Positions 11,493 through 21,814 of a DNA stretch of 64,000 nucleotides are shown here, piece after piece. The DNA is taken from positions 959,540-1,023,539 of the forward strand of contig MNCI01007580.1 of the NCBI GenBank assembly GCA_015680685.1, read 5' to 3'. A model generated the notes under the pieces. The model was not told the DNA's origin, made no database searches, and saw only the letters and a program-made list of their open reading frames with translations. A program made the translations under genes and the position numbers. Every line of letters starts with the position of its first letter. Positions within the stretch are counted from its first letter, which is position 1. Source of the DNA: Gnetum montanum. Its lineage: Eukaryota > Streptophyta > Gnetopsida > Gnetales > Gnetaceae.

Positions 11493-13100
11493 ATGACCAA
11501 GAAGATTGATAGTTTGGAAAGTTTAAAAGTTTCAAAAGATATTCTAGATTCTATTACTGATTCTTCATCAAAAGAAGTAGAAAAGAAAGTTTCTGAATTT
11601 GGAACAAGTAGTGGAGTGAAAACTAGAAGATCAAGAAGATCACCCATTATATCTGATTTATCAATTCATAAGAGAAGATCTAGAAAGTCTAAGAGTTCAA
11701 CATTACAAAGGAATAGGATGGCAAATCCTTGGCAAGGAGTTACACCATTAGGATTTCAAAATTACAATGATATTCCTAAGGTAGTTTACAAATATTTGCC
11801 TGAGCCTTTCATTCCTGGAAAAGCTTATTTAGCTGAAGAATATATTCACATGTTTGAGTTAGCTTTAGCTCATGCAAATATTCAACATCAAGATCAAGCT
11901 TGTAGGTTGTTTGTATCAAATCTAAAGGATATGGCTCAGATTTGGTATTCAAACTTACCAAGTAATAGTATTACAAGTTGGGATGACATGAAGAATCTTT
12001 TCTTAGCCCAGTTTGGTAATCAATTAGATCAACAACAACTATACTGTGGGCTGATACAAGCTAAGCAAGGAGTTAAAGAGTCAATTAGAGATTTTAACAT
12101 CAAGTTTCAACGAATTTGTGGACTCTTTCAAAGACAATATAGGCCATCAGAAGAAATGCTTAAAGAAACTTATCTTAAGGCTGTCAACCCCAACATTTCA
12201 ATTTGGTTAAGGAGAACTCCAAACTTAACTACACTAAATGACTACTTTAGTGAAGCTATACAGTTAGAAAAATAGTTGAACTTGAATCCTGAAGAAAATA
12301 TTGCAATTCAAAAAAGAGAAGAAAGAGTTATGATTCCTATGCAAGATTTTGCTCAATTTAAAGCTTTACCAGGTCCATCTCATGTTAAGATAGAGCAAGA
12401 ACATGAAAGAGTAGGATCTGAAAAAGGACAATTAATGAGAGATATGTCTAACAAAATAGTGAAGCTTGAAAAAGCATTGGCAAGAGTTAATATCAAGGAA
12501 GAAAGGAAAAATAGAAAGCATAAACATCAAGACACTAAGTTAGTAGAAGATGAGGATGAAAGTGATCTTATTATGTCCAACTTTCTTGATATTGAATCTG
12601 ATAATGAGTTATCTAGCGTTCACTATGCAAGTAAATCTTCTAGCAGTGGATCTAGTGATACTTCTTCTCTATCAAGTTCTGAAGAAGATATGTCTTCAGA
12701 TGAAGAATGTAATAACAATGAGGAAAATGGATATAGTCTTCGATCTAAGGAAAGACTAACTACTTCTAGACCCCCAAATGTTATTACTGATCCATCTACT
12801 AAGAGAAAAGCTTTTGAGCCAAGTAGAAAGGATAAGAATAAAGGTAAAGACAATCAAGTGGAGCAAAGCACTCCAAATCAGTCTTTTAATAAATGGATAA
12901 AGAGATCAAGCTTCATTGGTGATGGAGAATATGATTTGATAGAAGACCTTAAACATGTCAAAGCCAATATTAGCCTCTATCAGTTGCTTCAAATAGGAGA
13001 TCAGCAAAGAAAGGCTTTAGAATTCATTAAAGGTAAAAGGAGAGCTAGAGAATCAGAGTTAAGTTATGTGTCTAACAATGATGAGAAATTAAAGACTTCA
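11493..13100 (+). pseudogene. gag: gag of element B
   Basis: The ATG at 11493 opens the long frame. A basic N-terminus rich in Arg, Lys and Ser (residues 1-75) is followed by a retrotransposon gag domain (about residues 85-260). Its motifs include LAEEYIHMFELALAHA, IWYSNLPSNSITSWDDM and LFLAQFGN. TAG at 12273-12275 breaks the frame after LEK. The following part is charged, then acidic and serine-rich near 12630-12720 (SSSSGSSDTSSLSSSEED). I see no CCHC zinc knuckle before the protease, which is unusual for Gag. RNA binding may rest on the basic segments. Confidence 0.88.
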
Positions 13101-13530
13101 TATGATAAGGAAGCTCCTCCTTTCCTTTTGACAATGAAATTAAAGGATAAATTCTTACACAATTGTTTGGTTGATTCTGGAGCTACGTCTACTATAATGC
13201 CATTGTCTATATGTAAGAAACTTGGTTTGATTCCTGAAAAATCAAATAAAAAGATTGTTCAAGTGGATAAAAGTAGAGTGAAGATTGTGGGTCAATTACC
13301 AAATGTTCTATTGGAAATTGCTTCTGAACCCCGCATCAGAAGTAGAGTAACTATTCAAGTGGCAGACATACCAGATTTACATAGTCTCTTATTGAGTAGA
13401 AGTTGGAGCAAGAATTTCTTAGGTTACATATCAATAGATTATTCTCACATGTGGTTACCTTGGAAAGGAGAACCAAATCAAATCTACATCTATAGTGAAC
13501 TTTTGATGATAGATAATATTAGTTCAAACA
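13101..13530 (+). CDS. aspartic protease domain of element B
   Basis: The catalytic motif LVDSGATSTIMPL has its Asp codon at 13173-13175. It is followed by the hydrophobic strands typical of retropepsins, including VKIVGQLPNVLLEI and IPDLHSLLLSRSW. The domain lies inside the uninterrupted stretch 12276-13694 and carries no stop itself. It would process Gag-Pol in the particle. Confidence 0.88.
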
Positions 13531-13619
13531 GAAGAAGTAAAATGGCTGAAAAAGGAGGTGTTGAAAACAAAATTTGTACACTCCAAGAAAATTATAGTTA
13601 TGAAAAAGAACAGTCAAAG

Positions 13620-14040
13620 CAAGAGGATAAATGGGAGTTATACTTTGATGGTTCATGCAGTTCAAAAGGTGTAGGAGTTGGAATAGTTATATTCTAGAAT
13701 GATTCACCCGAAATTCTCAAAGCAATTCATCTTTCCTTCCCTTGTACTAACAACAAGGCTGAGTATGAAGCTTTATGTATTGGTATGAGAATAGCTCTAG
13801 ACAAAAAGATCAGAGTAATGACTATAAAAGGAGACTCAAGATTAGTCTGTGAACAAGTAAAAGGTAATTGTGTCGTAAAGAGTTTATTCTTAAGATCTTA
13901 TAAGCAACTTGCTTGTAAAATGTTAGATCAGTTTCAACATTTCCAAATAGAGCATATAAATAGAGCAAATAATCTTATAGCAGACGATTTGGCAAAGGCA
14001 GCTTCAACATTGGATATGAAATTGTCAGAGAGTTACAAAG
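13620..14040 (+). pseudogene. archaeal-type RNase H (aRH, RVT_3-like) located upstream of RT in element B
   Basis: WELYFDGSCSSKGVGVGIVI opens a plant/archaeal-type RNase H1 fold. All four expected acidic residues are visible: Asp at 13647, Glu at 13761 (NNKAEYEAL), Asp at 13833 (GDSRLV) and Asp at 13983 (IADDLAKAAS). HINRANN precedes the last. One TAG at 13695-13697 interrupts the domain after GIVIF. In Tat elements as I know them this domain follows the gypsy RNase H. Here it lies between protease and RT. It would remove RNA during reverse transcription. Confidence 0.9.
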
Positions 14041-15300
14041 ATGTCATGATTGAAGAAGAACATCAGCCATCAGTAGCTGATAATATAATACATTTACAAG
14101 TGTTTGAAGATGATGATCAAGTACTAAGATTTATGAAAAATAAGCAAGAATTTGAGGGTCAAGTGATGCCTGAAATGTTGTCAAATTCCAAATCTAATTT
14201 TATTCCAAAAAGGATGATTGACTTGGAACATGAATTTAAGAAAAATTTACTTACTGGAAAGGATATACAAAACCCAGATAGTCAAGCTTTCAAAGTAGTG
14301 AATTTTGGATTAGACAAGATGCCCAAGATGTTGAATGTTACAAAGGAAAGAGATTTGAATTTCAAGTGAGACCTGTTGTCAAGTCTACGAAATAATTTGA
14401 ACAATTTTTCTTGTTCTTATGATGATCTTAAAGCTTTTAGGCAAGATGTGATGACACATAAGATCCCTTTAACAGAAGGTTGCAAAATAGTCAAGCAAAA
14501 ATAAAGGAAATTTAATCCATCGTTTGAACCAATTATGGAAGCTAAAATCAAGAAGTTGTTGCAAGCACGAATCATATATCCAATACGATATTCTACATGG
14601 CTTGCTAACCTTGTTCCAATGAGAAAGAAAAATGGTGATATAAGACTTTGTGTAGAATTTAGAAATCTGAATGATGCTTTAAAAAAGGATAAGTATCGAC
14701 TTCCAAGAATTGATGAGATGCTGATTAAAGTCTCAGGTTGTCAAGTGTACTCTTTCTTAGATGGTTTCTCAGGTTATAATCAAATCGTTGTAGATAAGAA
14801 TGATAGATATAAAACATCATTTATCACCAAATGGGGAAATTTTGCTTACCAAAGAATGCCATTTGGATTGTCAAATGCTGCAACTACTTTTCAAAGAGCA
14901 ATGGATTTAGCATTCAAGGATTTATTAGGAAAATTCGTGGTGGTTTATTTGGATGATATTACAATATTTTCAAAGAAGAAAGAAGATCATATTAATCATC
15001 TCCAGCAATTTTTCGACAAATGTCATGAGTTTGGTATTTCATTAAATCCTAAGAAGTGTATCTTCGGGGTTAAATCTAGAAGTTTATTAGGCCATGTGAT
15101 ATGTCAAGAAGGAATTGCCATAGACAAATCCAGAATTCAAGCAGTCTAGAATATTGAGCATCCGACATGTAAGAAATCTCTTAGATCTTTCTTTGGGAAG
15201 ATAAACTTTGTGAAAAAGTTCATCCTCGAGTTTACCGAAATTACCAAACCTTTGATGCATATGCTAAAAAAGGATGTCCAAGTAGAGAAAACACCAGAAT
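14041..15300 (+). pseudogene. linker and reverse transcriptase of element B
   Basis: A linker of about 110 codons is followed by the RT. Motifs are YPIRYSTWLANLVPMRKKNG (14575), RLCVEFRNLN, FLDGFSGYNQ with Asp at 14760, FAYQRMPFGLSNAATTFQRA and YLDDITIF with Asp codons at 14952 and 14955. All RT catalytic Asp residues are therefore present. Stops: TGA 14367, TAA 14502 (in the usual KQ-rich entry to RT) and TAG 15147. Each is one transition from a plausible sense codon. The C-terminal connection region continues to about 15300. Confidence 0.92.
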
Positions 15301-15329
15301 TAGAGAAAGCTTTATTAGAAATTAAAAAG

Positions 15330-15665
15330 GCTATACAAGAGGCTCCGTATTTGGTAAAGCCTAGGCTTAAAGAAGATTTTTGGTTATACTCATTTGCTTC
15401 AAATGATTCTATCGTTGCTATTCTAACACGGAAGGATAATGAAGGTCAAGATGAACCAATTGGATTTTTGGGGTATTAGTTGAAAGGTTCAGAGTTAAAT
15501 TATTTATACTTAGAAAAATAAGTTTTCACAATCATCAAAGCACTTCAGCATTTTAAATATTATTTGGAAAGTTCATTAGTACACATTATGCTAATTGAAC
15601 CTATAGTCAAGCGATTCCTATCCCAAAATGAGATTGGATTAAAAAGAGGAAAATAGCTTATAAAG
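15330..15665 (+). pseudogene. degenerate gypsy-type RNase H of element B
   Basis: The fold is recognisable from WLYSFASNDSIVAIL, EPIGFLGY, GSELNYLYLEK and FKYYLESSLVHIML. The first catalytic Asp of the family (SD in LxVSD) is Asn at about 15402. The TDQ-type Asp position reads Glu in LIEP near 15595. The Glu in YLEK is kept. Stops are TAG 15477, TAA 15519 and TAG 15654. With an intact-looking archaeal-type RNase H elsewhere in the protein, this domain may serve only as a structural connector, as proposed for the connection domain of retroviruses. Confidence 0.75.
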
Positions 15666-17027
15666 TTGCAAAGTTTCATATTTTCATTAGAAATATGCAA
15701 GACAATTAAGGGAATGGGACTGGCCAAGTTAATGACTAAAGAAAGTGAAGTGTGTACACTTGACACCCATGAAGAAAATTGGTATGATGAGATTTTCAAA
15801 TTTCTTGGTACAAGAAAAATCCTAAATAATTTAACTGCAAGTCAAAAGAGAGCTTTCTTCAAAAGAGCACGAAGATTTATTGTTAAAGATGGTATATTAT
15901 ATAGAAAGGATTTTCGGGGAGTTTTATTGGAATGTGTTCATAATGATCAAATTAGTTTCATCTTGGAACAATTTCATGATCATTTGAATCTATTTTATGA
16001 ATCCCCTAAATCAACTATGCAACATATACTTCGATATGGTTATTACTGGTCTTCCATGTATCAAGACCTTAGTTCAAAGATTCAAAAATGCTATAAATGT
16101 CAAATTCATAGGCCCAAGATTAAAAGGGCTAGAGCCCCTTTAAAGCCAGTAGTTGTAGATAGACCATTTCAGCACTGGGGTTTGGATTTTATTGGTACAA
16201 TTACTCCTTCAAGAGCTGGACACAAGTTTATTCTCACAGCTACTGATTATTTCACTAAATGGTCTAAAGCAAAAGCTCTAAGAGGAAGTTCAGCATCAGA
16301 TGTGATTAAGTTTCTAGAAGACCACATTCTAAGTAGATTTGGTGTACCTGAAGTGTTAGTGTCAGATAATGGTCCTGCCTTCAAATCCGAAGAGTTTACC
16401 AGATGGGAATCTGCAAAATCCATTTTCTTATTTTCCTCATCAAATTATTATCCTCAAGGAAATGGACTAGCAGAATCCACCAATAAAAAGCTTATCGCTT
16501 ATATCAAGAAATCAATGGACGGGAATCTAGGAAATTGGATCAATTATCTACAATTCGCATTATGGTCAGATCAAATCAGATTGAAGAAAGCTATTAGGAC
16601 ATCACCATATAACTTAGTCTATGGTTTGCCAACAAGAATTATGAACAAGATTATATGCTCAGCTTCTGAATTTGTACAAAGATATAGTGAAAAGACTGAT
16701 AAAGATAGAAATTTTATGACTTTGCTTATTAAAAGAGAAGCTGAAGTAGATAAAGCGAGAGATAATTTGTTACAGAATACCTCTCAAGTTAAAAGATGGT
16801 TTGATAAAAAGACTTTGAAAAGAACTTTCAAGATAGGAGACCTTGTCCTATTATGGAATATGAAGAAACCAAATAAGTTTACACCGACATGGATTGGTCC
16901 CTTTTAGATCACAAAGAAAATGTGAGAGGATACTTACAAATTATCAACCTTGGATGGCATGGAATTGCAATTTCCATATAATGTTTTGCATATAAAAAAT
17001 TATTTGGGACAATTGCATACAACTTGA
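15666..17027 (+). pseudogene. integrase of element B
   Basis: The N-terminal zinc region shows FHDHLNLFYESPKST, where the second His of HHCC looks replaced, and CYKCQ with both Cys. The core has Asp at 16185 (GLDFIGT), Asp at 16365 (SDNGPAFKS) and Glu at 16473 (NGLAES), with D35E spacing. The C-terminal part has FKIGDLVLLWN, then FTPTWIGPF. TAG 16905 and TGA 16923 break the last 40 codons, and the natural end appears to be TGA at 17025. No chromodomain is seen. Confidence 0.9.
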
Positions 17028-17319
17028 AAATGTCATTACACAAAAAAAATATATGTATATAGTATCATATAAATATTACTAGGAGTATAGTGTCCATTAT
17101 TATATTTAATTATGCTTTATTTATATTTGAAACATTATCTTTCCTTCAAATGGGGCAAGTGGAAGTCTACAAGTAAAACAAGTGGAATTCTACAAGTTTG
17201 ACAAGTGGGGAAGGTGACTCATCCACCACTTAGTGAGGATTGTGACAAATGGTTTGAATGCCTAGAAAGAAGGAAGCTTGGTTGAAGACACTTGGATGGA
17301 AGTTAAACATTTTAGTACT

Positions 17320-17327
17320 TATAAAAG
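17320..17327 (+). promoter_or_regulatory. TATA box ahead of the 3' ORF of element B
   Basis: TATAAAAG lies 70 bases before the ATG at 17397. The intervening DNA (CATCATCTTTCAATTCAAG) looks like a plant 5' leader. Direct repeats of ACAAGTGGAA type lie upstream at 17155-17210. Promoter function is inferred. Confidence 0.5.
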
Positions 17328-17396
17328 GAGGGTTAGATTGCTTAAGATTTCATCATCTTTCAATTCAAGTTAGGTAGTGAAGGTTAGAGAGAGAAA

Positions 17397-17801
17397 ATGG
17401 AGTTTGAGAGAGCAATGAGAAAGCCTTTTATTCCATATGTGATGGGATGTTGCCCTGAGCATGTATTGAAGGCTTATCTAAAGGCTAGATCTTGTGGAGC
17501 TCCAAAAGAGTGTCCTTTTATGGCTTGGTTATCCGATGAATTTTCTTTCCTCACTAGAGGTTTGGATATAGAGTTCAATGTTTGGGGGCGATATCAAGAT
17601 TGTTCCAAAGAAGAAGAAAAAGGAGAAGAGCCATCAAACTATGAAGAGTCATCATGGGGATGGGAAGAAGCTTTTGTCTCCCAAGAGGAAAATGAATGAT
17701 TTAATGGAGAAGAACAAAAGAGCTCATCAAAAAAAGAAAATGAGGAAATTGTTGAAAGAAAGCTCCATAAGATCAAGGTGAGAGCTCCACCAAGCTAGAG
17801 A
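17397..17801 (+). CDS. extra ORF between integrase and 3' LTR of element B, unknown function
   Basis: The ORF begins MEFERAMRKPFIPYVMG and runs 100 codons to TGA at 17697. The same frame continues for another 34 codons to TAG at about 17799, so the TGA may be a decay mutation. The first 60 residues look like a small folded domain with Cys residues (GCCPEHVLKAYLKARSCGAPKEC, in part). The rest is highly charged, acidic then basic. I do not recognise it. An overlapping + frame at 17578-17781 is Lys-rich and looks like a shadow. Extra 3' ORFs are known in Tat-type elements, but I cannot match this one. Confidence 0.5.
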
Positions 17802-18094
17802 ACAACAAGACCACCTTCATCACATCAGAAATCTCCTTTGAAACAGTTAGAGAGATGAGGATTCCTACTAAGGTAACCCTAACAATTCAGTTTCCATCCC
17901 AAGAATAGTCCATGAAGGACTTGATGATGTATATTTTATTATTTTTCTTAGGAATGCAGTTTTTGTCCCATCACACCTTATGTTAAATGGGAATTTTCCT
18001 CAAAAAAAAGATTTCTTCTTGAATGTAAAAATTCAATGAAAATTTTTGGATGTTTTAGTTTTGAAGTAAAGTTGCACAAGTTTCTTTAGATTTT

Positions 18095-18107
18095 AAGGGG
18101 GCAGAAA
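18095..18107 (+). promoter_or_regulatory. polypurine tract of element B
   Basis: AAGGGGGCAGAAA lies directly before TGTTGGCACC, the likely start of the 3' LTR. Confidence 0.75.
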
Positions 18108-18420
18108 TGTTGGCACCTTGGGCCATTCCATGGAACAGTTGAAATATTTTATTAAAAATTGGAAGAATCTATGGTTGTCCATTTACAAGTAAATTACAGC
18201 TTTAGTGTTGAGGGTTGGGTGTTTTTAGAGGAGTAATTCACTAGTAAAGAATTTGATGTTGAAGACTTCTGGATGTAAGATGAATGTGCCACATTATTTC
18301 TTTATTAAAGATCAGAGGATAGTACTATAGCAAGGAAGGAAGTATGTTATTTACTTGGAAATCACTAAGTTGAGATCTCGGTTGATTAAACCGGTTATAT
18401 CCTTAAGATAACATTTGAAA
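18108..18420 (+). repeat. start of the 3' LTR of element B, right end not found
   Basis: TGTTGGCACC follows the polypurine tract and mirrors the ACCAACA end ahead of the primer site. I could not locate a CCAACA end or the sequence of 10958-11367 downstream, so the right boundary is only a guess. The LTR may be truncated or may continue well past 18420. Confidence 0.45.
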
Positions 18421-21400
18421 CTCCTTGCAAAGCAAAAATAAAATAAAAATCAACAACGCCTCCGTCGTTTTGGAAAATTATGCAGAGGAAAGGAAGACCA
18501 ACATCCACCGTATACCTACTAATCACGGCAATGAGGATAATATCAGTGAAGGTAAAGGAAGACTGCATTTTCCCTGGAAAATGCATGCCGCAGAAAAATG
18601 TTTAACACCGCCTGCCGCATGATATTCATCCTGGTGCAGACAGACATCTTTGCTAATGCAGGGACATTACTTTTGAAAAAAAATTGAAACCCTCATCTGC
18701 AAAATATATGGAGAAAGGAGTCACGGCTTGTTGAAACCCCAATTTGCTATTAAGTTTTGTAGGATGTAGAGGTTTCCATTGTGCGGGCTACAATGGTTCA
18801 GAAGGTTCCTGCAGATTCACCAGATGCATATCCACAAAACATTGGCCCATATACCAAAAAATCTATATTGCTCTCATAGGATGCAAAACATAAACATCAT
18901 CATATACATAAGAGTACAGCGAGGGTCATACAAATATGAACAATCCACAATACTATACACAAAAATATACATAAACCAATCCCCAAAGATTTTCCTCTCC
19001 TCTACTTTCTCTTAAAGTTCACCTACATCCTTGTAGCTTCCACTTGTAACTAAATAAAGTTAATATAAAACTAAGTAAGAATCCTTTACACTTTGCTTGC
19101 TAGATAGTCAACAAGTGCTGCATTGAAGGAGAAGAATGGGATACAAGGCAACCTACATCAACTGTTAGTCTTGCACATGCTCTATTCAACACATATACAT
19201 ATGATTTTGCACATAACACCAACATAATCCCTACTAAAGCAAATAGATAGCCAGTACATAATCATAGAGATACTGTTAGACAATCAATCATATATTCGTT
19301 ACACTACACCACATGCATCTTCACTATCATGTCCATGTCGTCATACCTATTCCATCCCATCAAGAAACACATGAACTACACAATGATAGATTAATCATAA
19401 GATATATTATCAATGCTATGATCCATAAACCAATACCATTATATACACAACCCATGTGGTTGCTAGCTTATCCACACTCACTGGAGCATGTGAAACATTG
19501 TCATGAGTTCTCATAATCAATCACTTACTTGTAGGTTTTTTATTAGTCTTTTATTTACACAACTAGTGCTAGATTCTATCAACATGTGACCTACAATGAC
19601 TAGCCTTTTGAAGAATTCGCTATAGTGATGAACACACCTATGGCACATACTAGCCATAGGGATGAACACACCTACATTTTCCCACTCTTAGGATGGGGCC
19701 TGAGATAGGTGCCTCATTGATGCATCACAGTGGGGATCAATCCACAACTAACTCTAGGATGCGTTATCATTAATTAGTCCCATCCTAGCACCACCCATCA
19801 ATGATTGTTACAAGTGTTGTTGTGAAGATGTAAAACTCCAGGCTAGCTTAAGCTAACACATCTTGCAAGTAGAACACATTCAAAACAAACAGAACATTAC
19901 TACATGTATCCATACCTAATAGTCACATTCATTTCATGAAAACAATATCACAACTTGACAAAACAAAATTTTGCACTACAATCATACTTCTTGAACTACA
20001 TATAGTTTTGAAAAAATGACCTCTTTTGTAACGTCTAAGATGATGTATGCCAAAAGAGAAAATAAATTCCATAATAAAAAAGTACATCTCAAGAAGATCC
20101 CAATGATACTAATTTCACCTCAATTAGACTCTTGGAATCAAAGTGATGTGTGTTTAAAGTTTAATTAATTAAATAATAAATAGTAATATTTAATTATATC
20201 CAGTGATAATTGAAACTCCTAGAAACACCCACACAACAATAGGCCCATAAAACTATAATATTCCAACAATGCTAGTCTCATCAACATCACATTTAATATT
20301 TCACAAGTCCACATCATTTCATGTGTCACATATTTATTAATAAATAATCCACAGCCAAAGCCTTAAAATTTTGAGAAATCTACAAAACAACCTGGCCAAG
20401 CTCAATATTTTAACTATCTACCCCGCATGCCCACATTGCATGATCATATACACTAATTGGACATAAAAATACAGGGAAAAGGTAAAGACAATCTGTCAAT
20501 TAAAATTGTTGCAATAGAAAATATGAAACAAGCATAAATCCTCAAATATCTAGCAAAACCTTGTTTTTCTCCAAACAAGTTTCGGACCCACATAGATATG
20601 ACTACAAAAATCCCAAATCCAAGATTAGAGTAAGCAAAAGCCATCCATAAAGCTAAAATTCTAAAAAAGAATAGAAAAATAGAAGATAACCTAAAAATGA
20701 AAAAGAGGAAACTCAAAATCAGATTCTATTTCTATCAAAACAAAAAACCTGAAGCCCAAATTCTTATCACATGTAGTGTAAGAGGTGATGGAAGGAAAAA
20801 CATGTTCTTTTATTTTTTAAACAAAAACTATGCTTAATTCATATAATTTGAAAAAAAGAAGGAATGTTTCTTTGAAAAATAGAAGAGTTAGAGAATTTTT
20901 GAAGGCACAAGGAGAGAGAAATAACAAATTTGCATAAAGGATGAGATCATAGGAAAATTTCCTAAGTTAGAACATGCGAGGGTGCCTTGGAAGCTCCCGA
21001 GGATGGGGGGGAGGTGGTGTGTGGTGGGGTGGTTGCGGTAGGAGGAAGAAGTGTTTGTGTGGAGGGAGGAGGAGGAGATGGGTTGTGATGAAGGTAGGAC
21101 AAGTGGTGGAAAGGTTGAAAAATCTTCATGGTAGGGTAAGGGAAAAATTTTCTAAGGGCTATGGAAGTTAGAAAATTTTATATGGCATGGAATTAGCGTG
21201 GAGGAGTTAGAAAAGTTTTTTAAGTTTTCAAGGTAAAATCGAAGCTTGAAAATTTTCTAAGGCATGGAAAATTGAAAGCTAGGTGTAAAGGAAATATTAG
21301 GATTGTTGATTGTGCTTTAGCCTATATGTTTTTGCTAAATGTGATAGATCTATGTTAAAATGTACTTACATGAATATTTGCATGGGAATTAAGAACTATG

Positions 21401-21809
21401 GGATAGGGAACTATTGTTTATGGAATTTGTATTTTATGTATTTATTATTCTCCTTGTTTATGAGATTTTTAAGTTATTTTATTTTAAAAAAATTTTCTAT
21501 GTTTCTAACTTTGTGATTTTTTTTTCCAGAAAAGAAAACAAAGCAAACACTAAAAGAAACATGTGATAAAACATGATACAAAGAAGAGTAAATACTAGAG
21601 CAAGGCAATAATTAAGACTCTACTAAACATGTGGACATGATTGAAAATAAAAAAGGGGAATAATTGAACTAATGTAAGGAAGCTAAAACTAATTTCATAT
21701 TAATAACATAAAAGATAAAAAAAGATAACATAGAAAAGTGAGAAAAAATATTTAAGACTATGATGCCTCAACGATGGATTTTCTAACATTAGACCTAGTG
21801 GGATCCTTA
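18421..21809. other. unassigned AT-rich stretch
   Basis: I see no supported gene. The piece 18440-18800 is richer in G and C than its neighbours and could be LTR of element B or a low-copy remnant. A G-rich patch lies at 20970-21120. The short ORFs in this interval have no recognisable domain. If element H once continued to the left, its pol should lie here on the - strand, but I find no RT or integrase motif. Confidence 0.5.
19627..19674. repeat. short direct repeat GATGAACACACCTA
   Basis: GATGAACACACCTA occurs twice, about 34 bases apart, separated by TGGCACATACTAGCCATAG. I cannot tell which element it belongs to. Confidence 0.6.
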
Positions 21810-21814
21810 ATATA

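Larger units (their letters stand above)
10958..18107 (+). mobile_element. Element B: well-preserved Tat-like Ty3/gypsy element with unusual domain order
   Basis: The internal region runs from a primer site at 11375 to a polypurine tract at 18095. Domain order is gag, protease, archaeal-type RNase H, RT, gypsy RNase H, integrase, then a separate short ORF. All of gag-pol (11493-17027) is in one frame. It is broken by about ten stop codons but no frameshift. Catalytic residues of protease, archaeal-type RNase H, RT and integrase are present. The archaeal-type RNase H points to the Tat branch, but its place before RT is not the usual Tat order (RT, RH, aRH, IN). Confidence 0.88.

Noticed and set aside
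17578-17781. Lys-rich ORF overlapping the 3' ORF of element B
   Set aside because: It is the +1 frame of an AAG/GAA-rich tract. The ORF starting at 17397 has the better start and continues past its TGA in frame.
18421-18800. Possible host gene fragment, because of higher GC content
   Set aside because: No long frame, splice pattern or recognisable protein motif. It is as likely to be part of the element B LTR.
20974-21171. Gly/Arg/Trp-rich ORF of 65 codons
   Set aside because: It is a translation of a short G-rich low-complexity patch, with no domain and no neighbouring gene signals.
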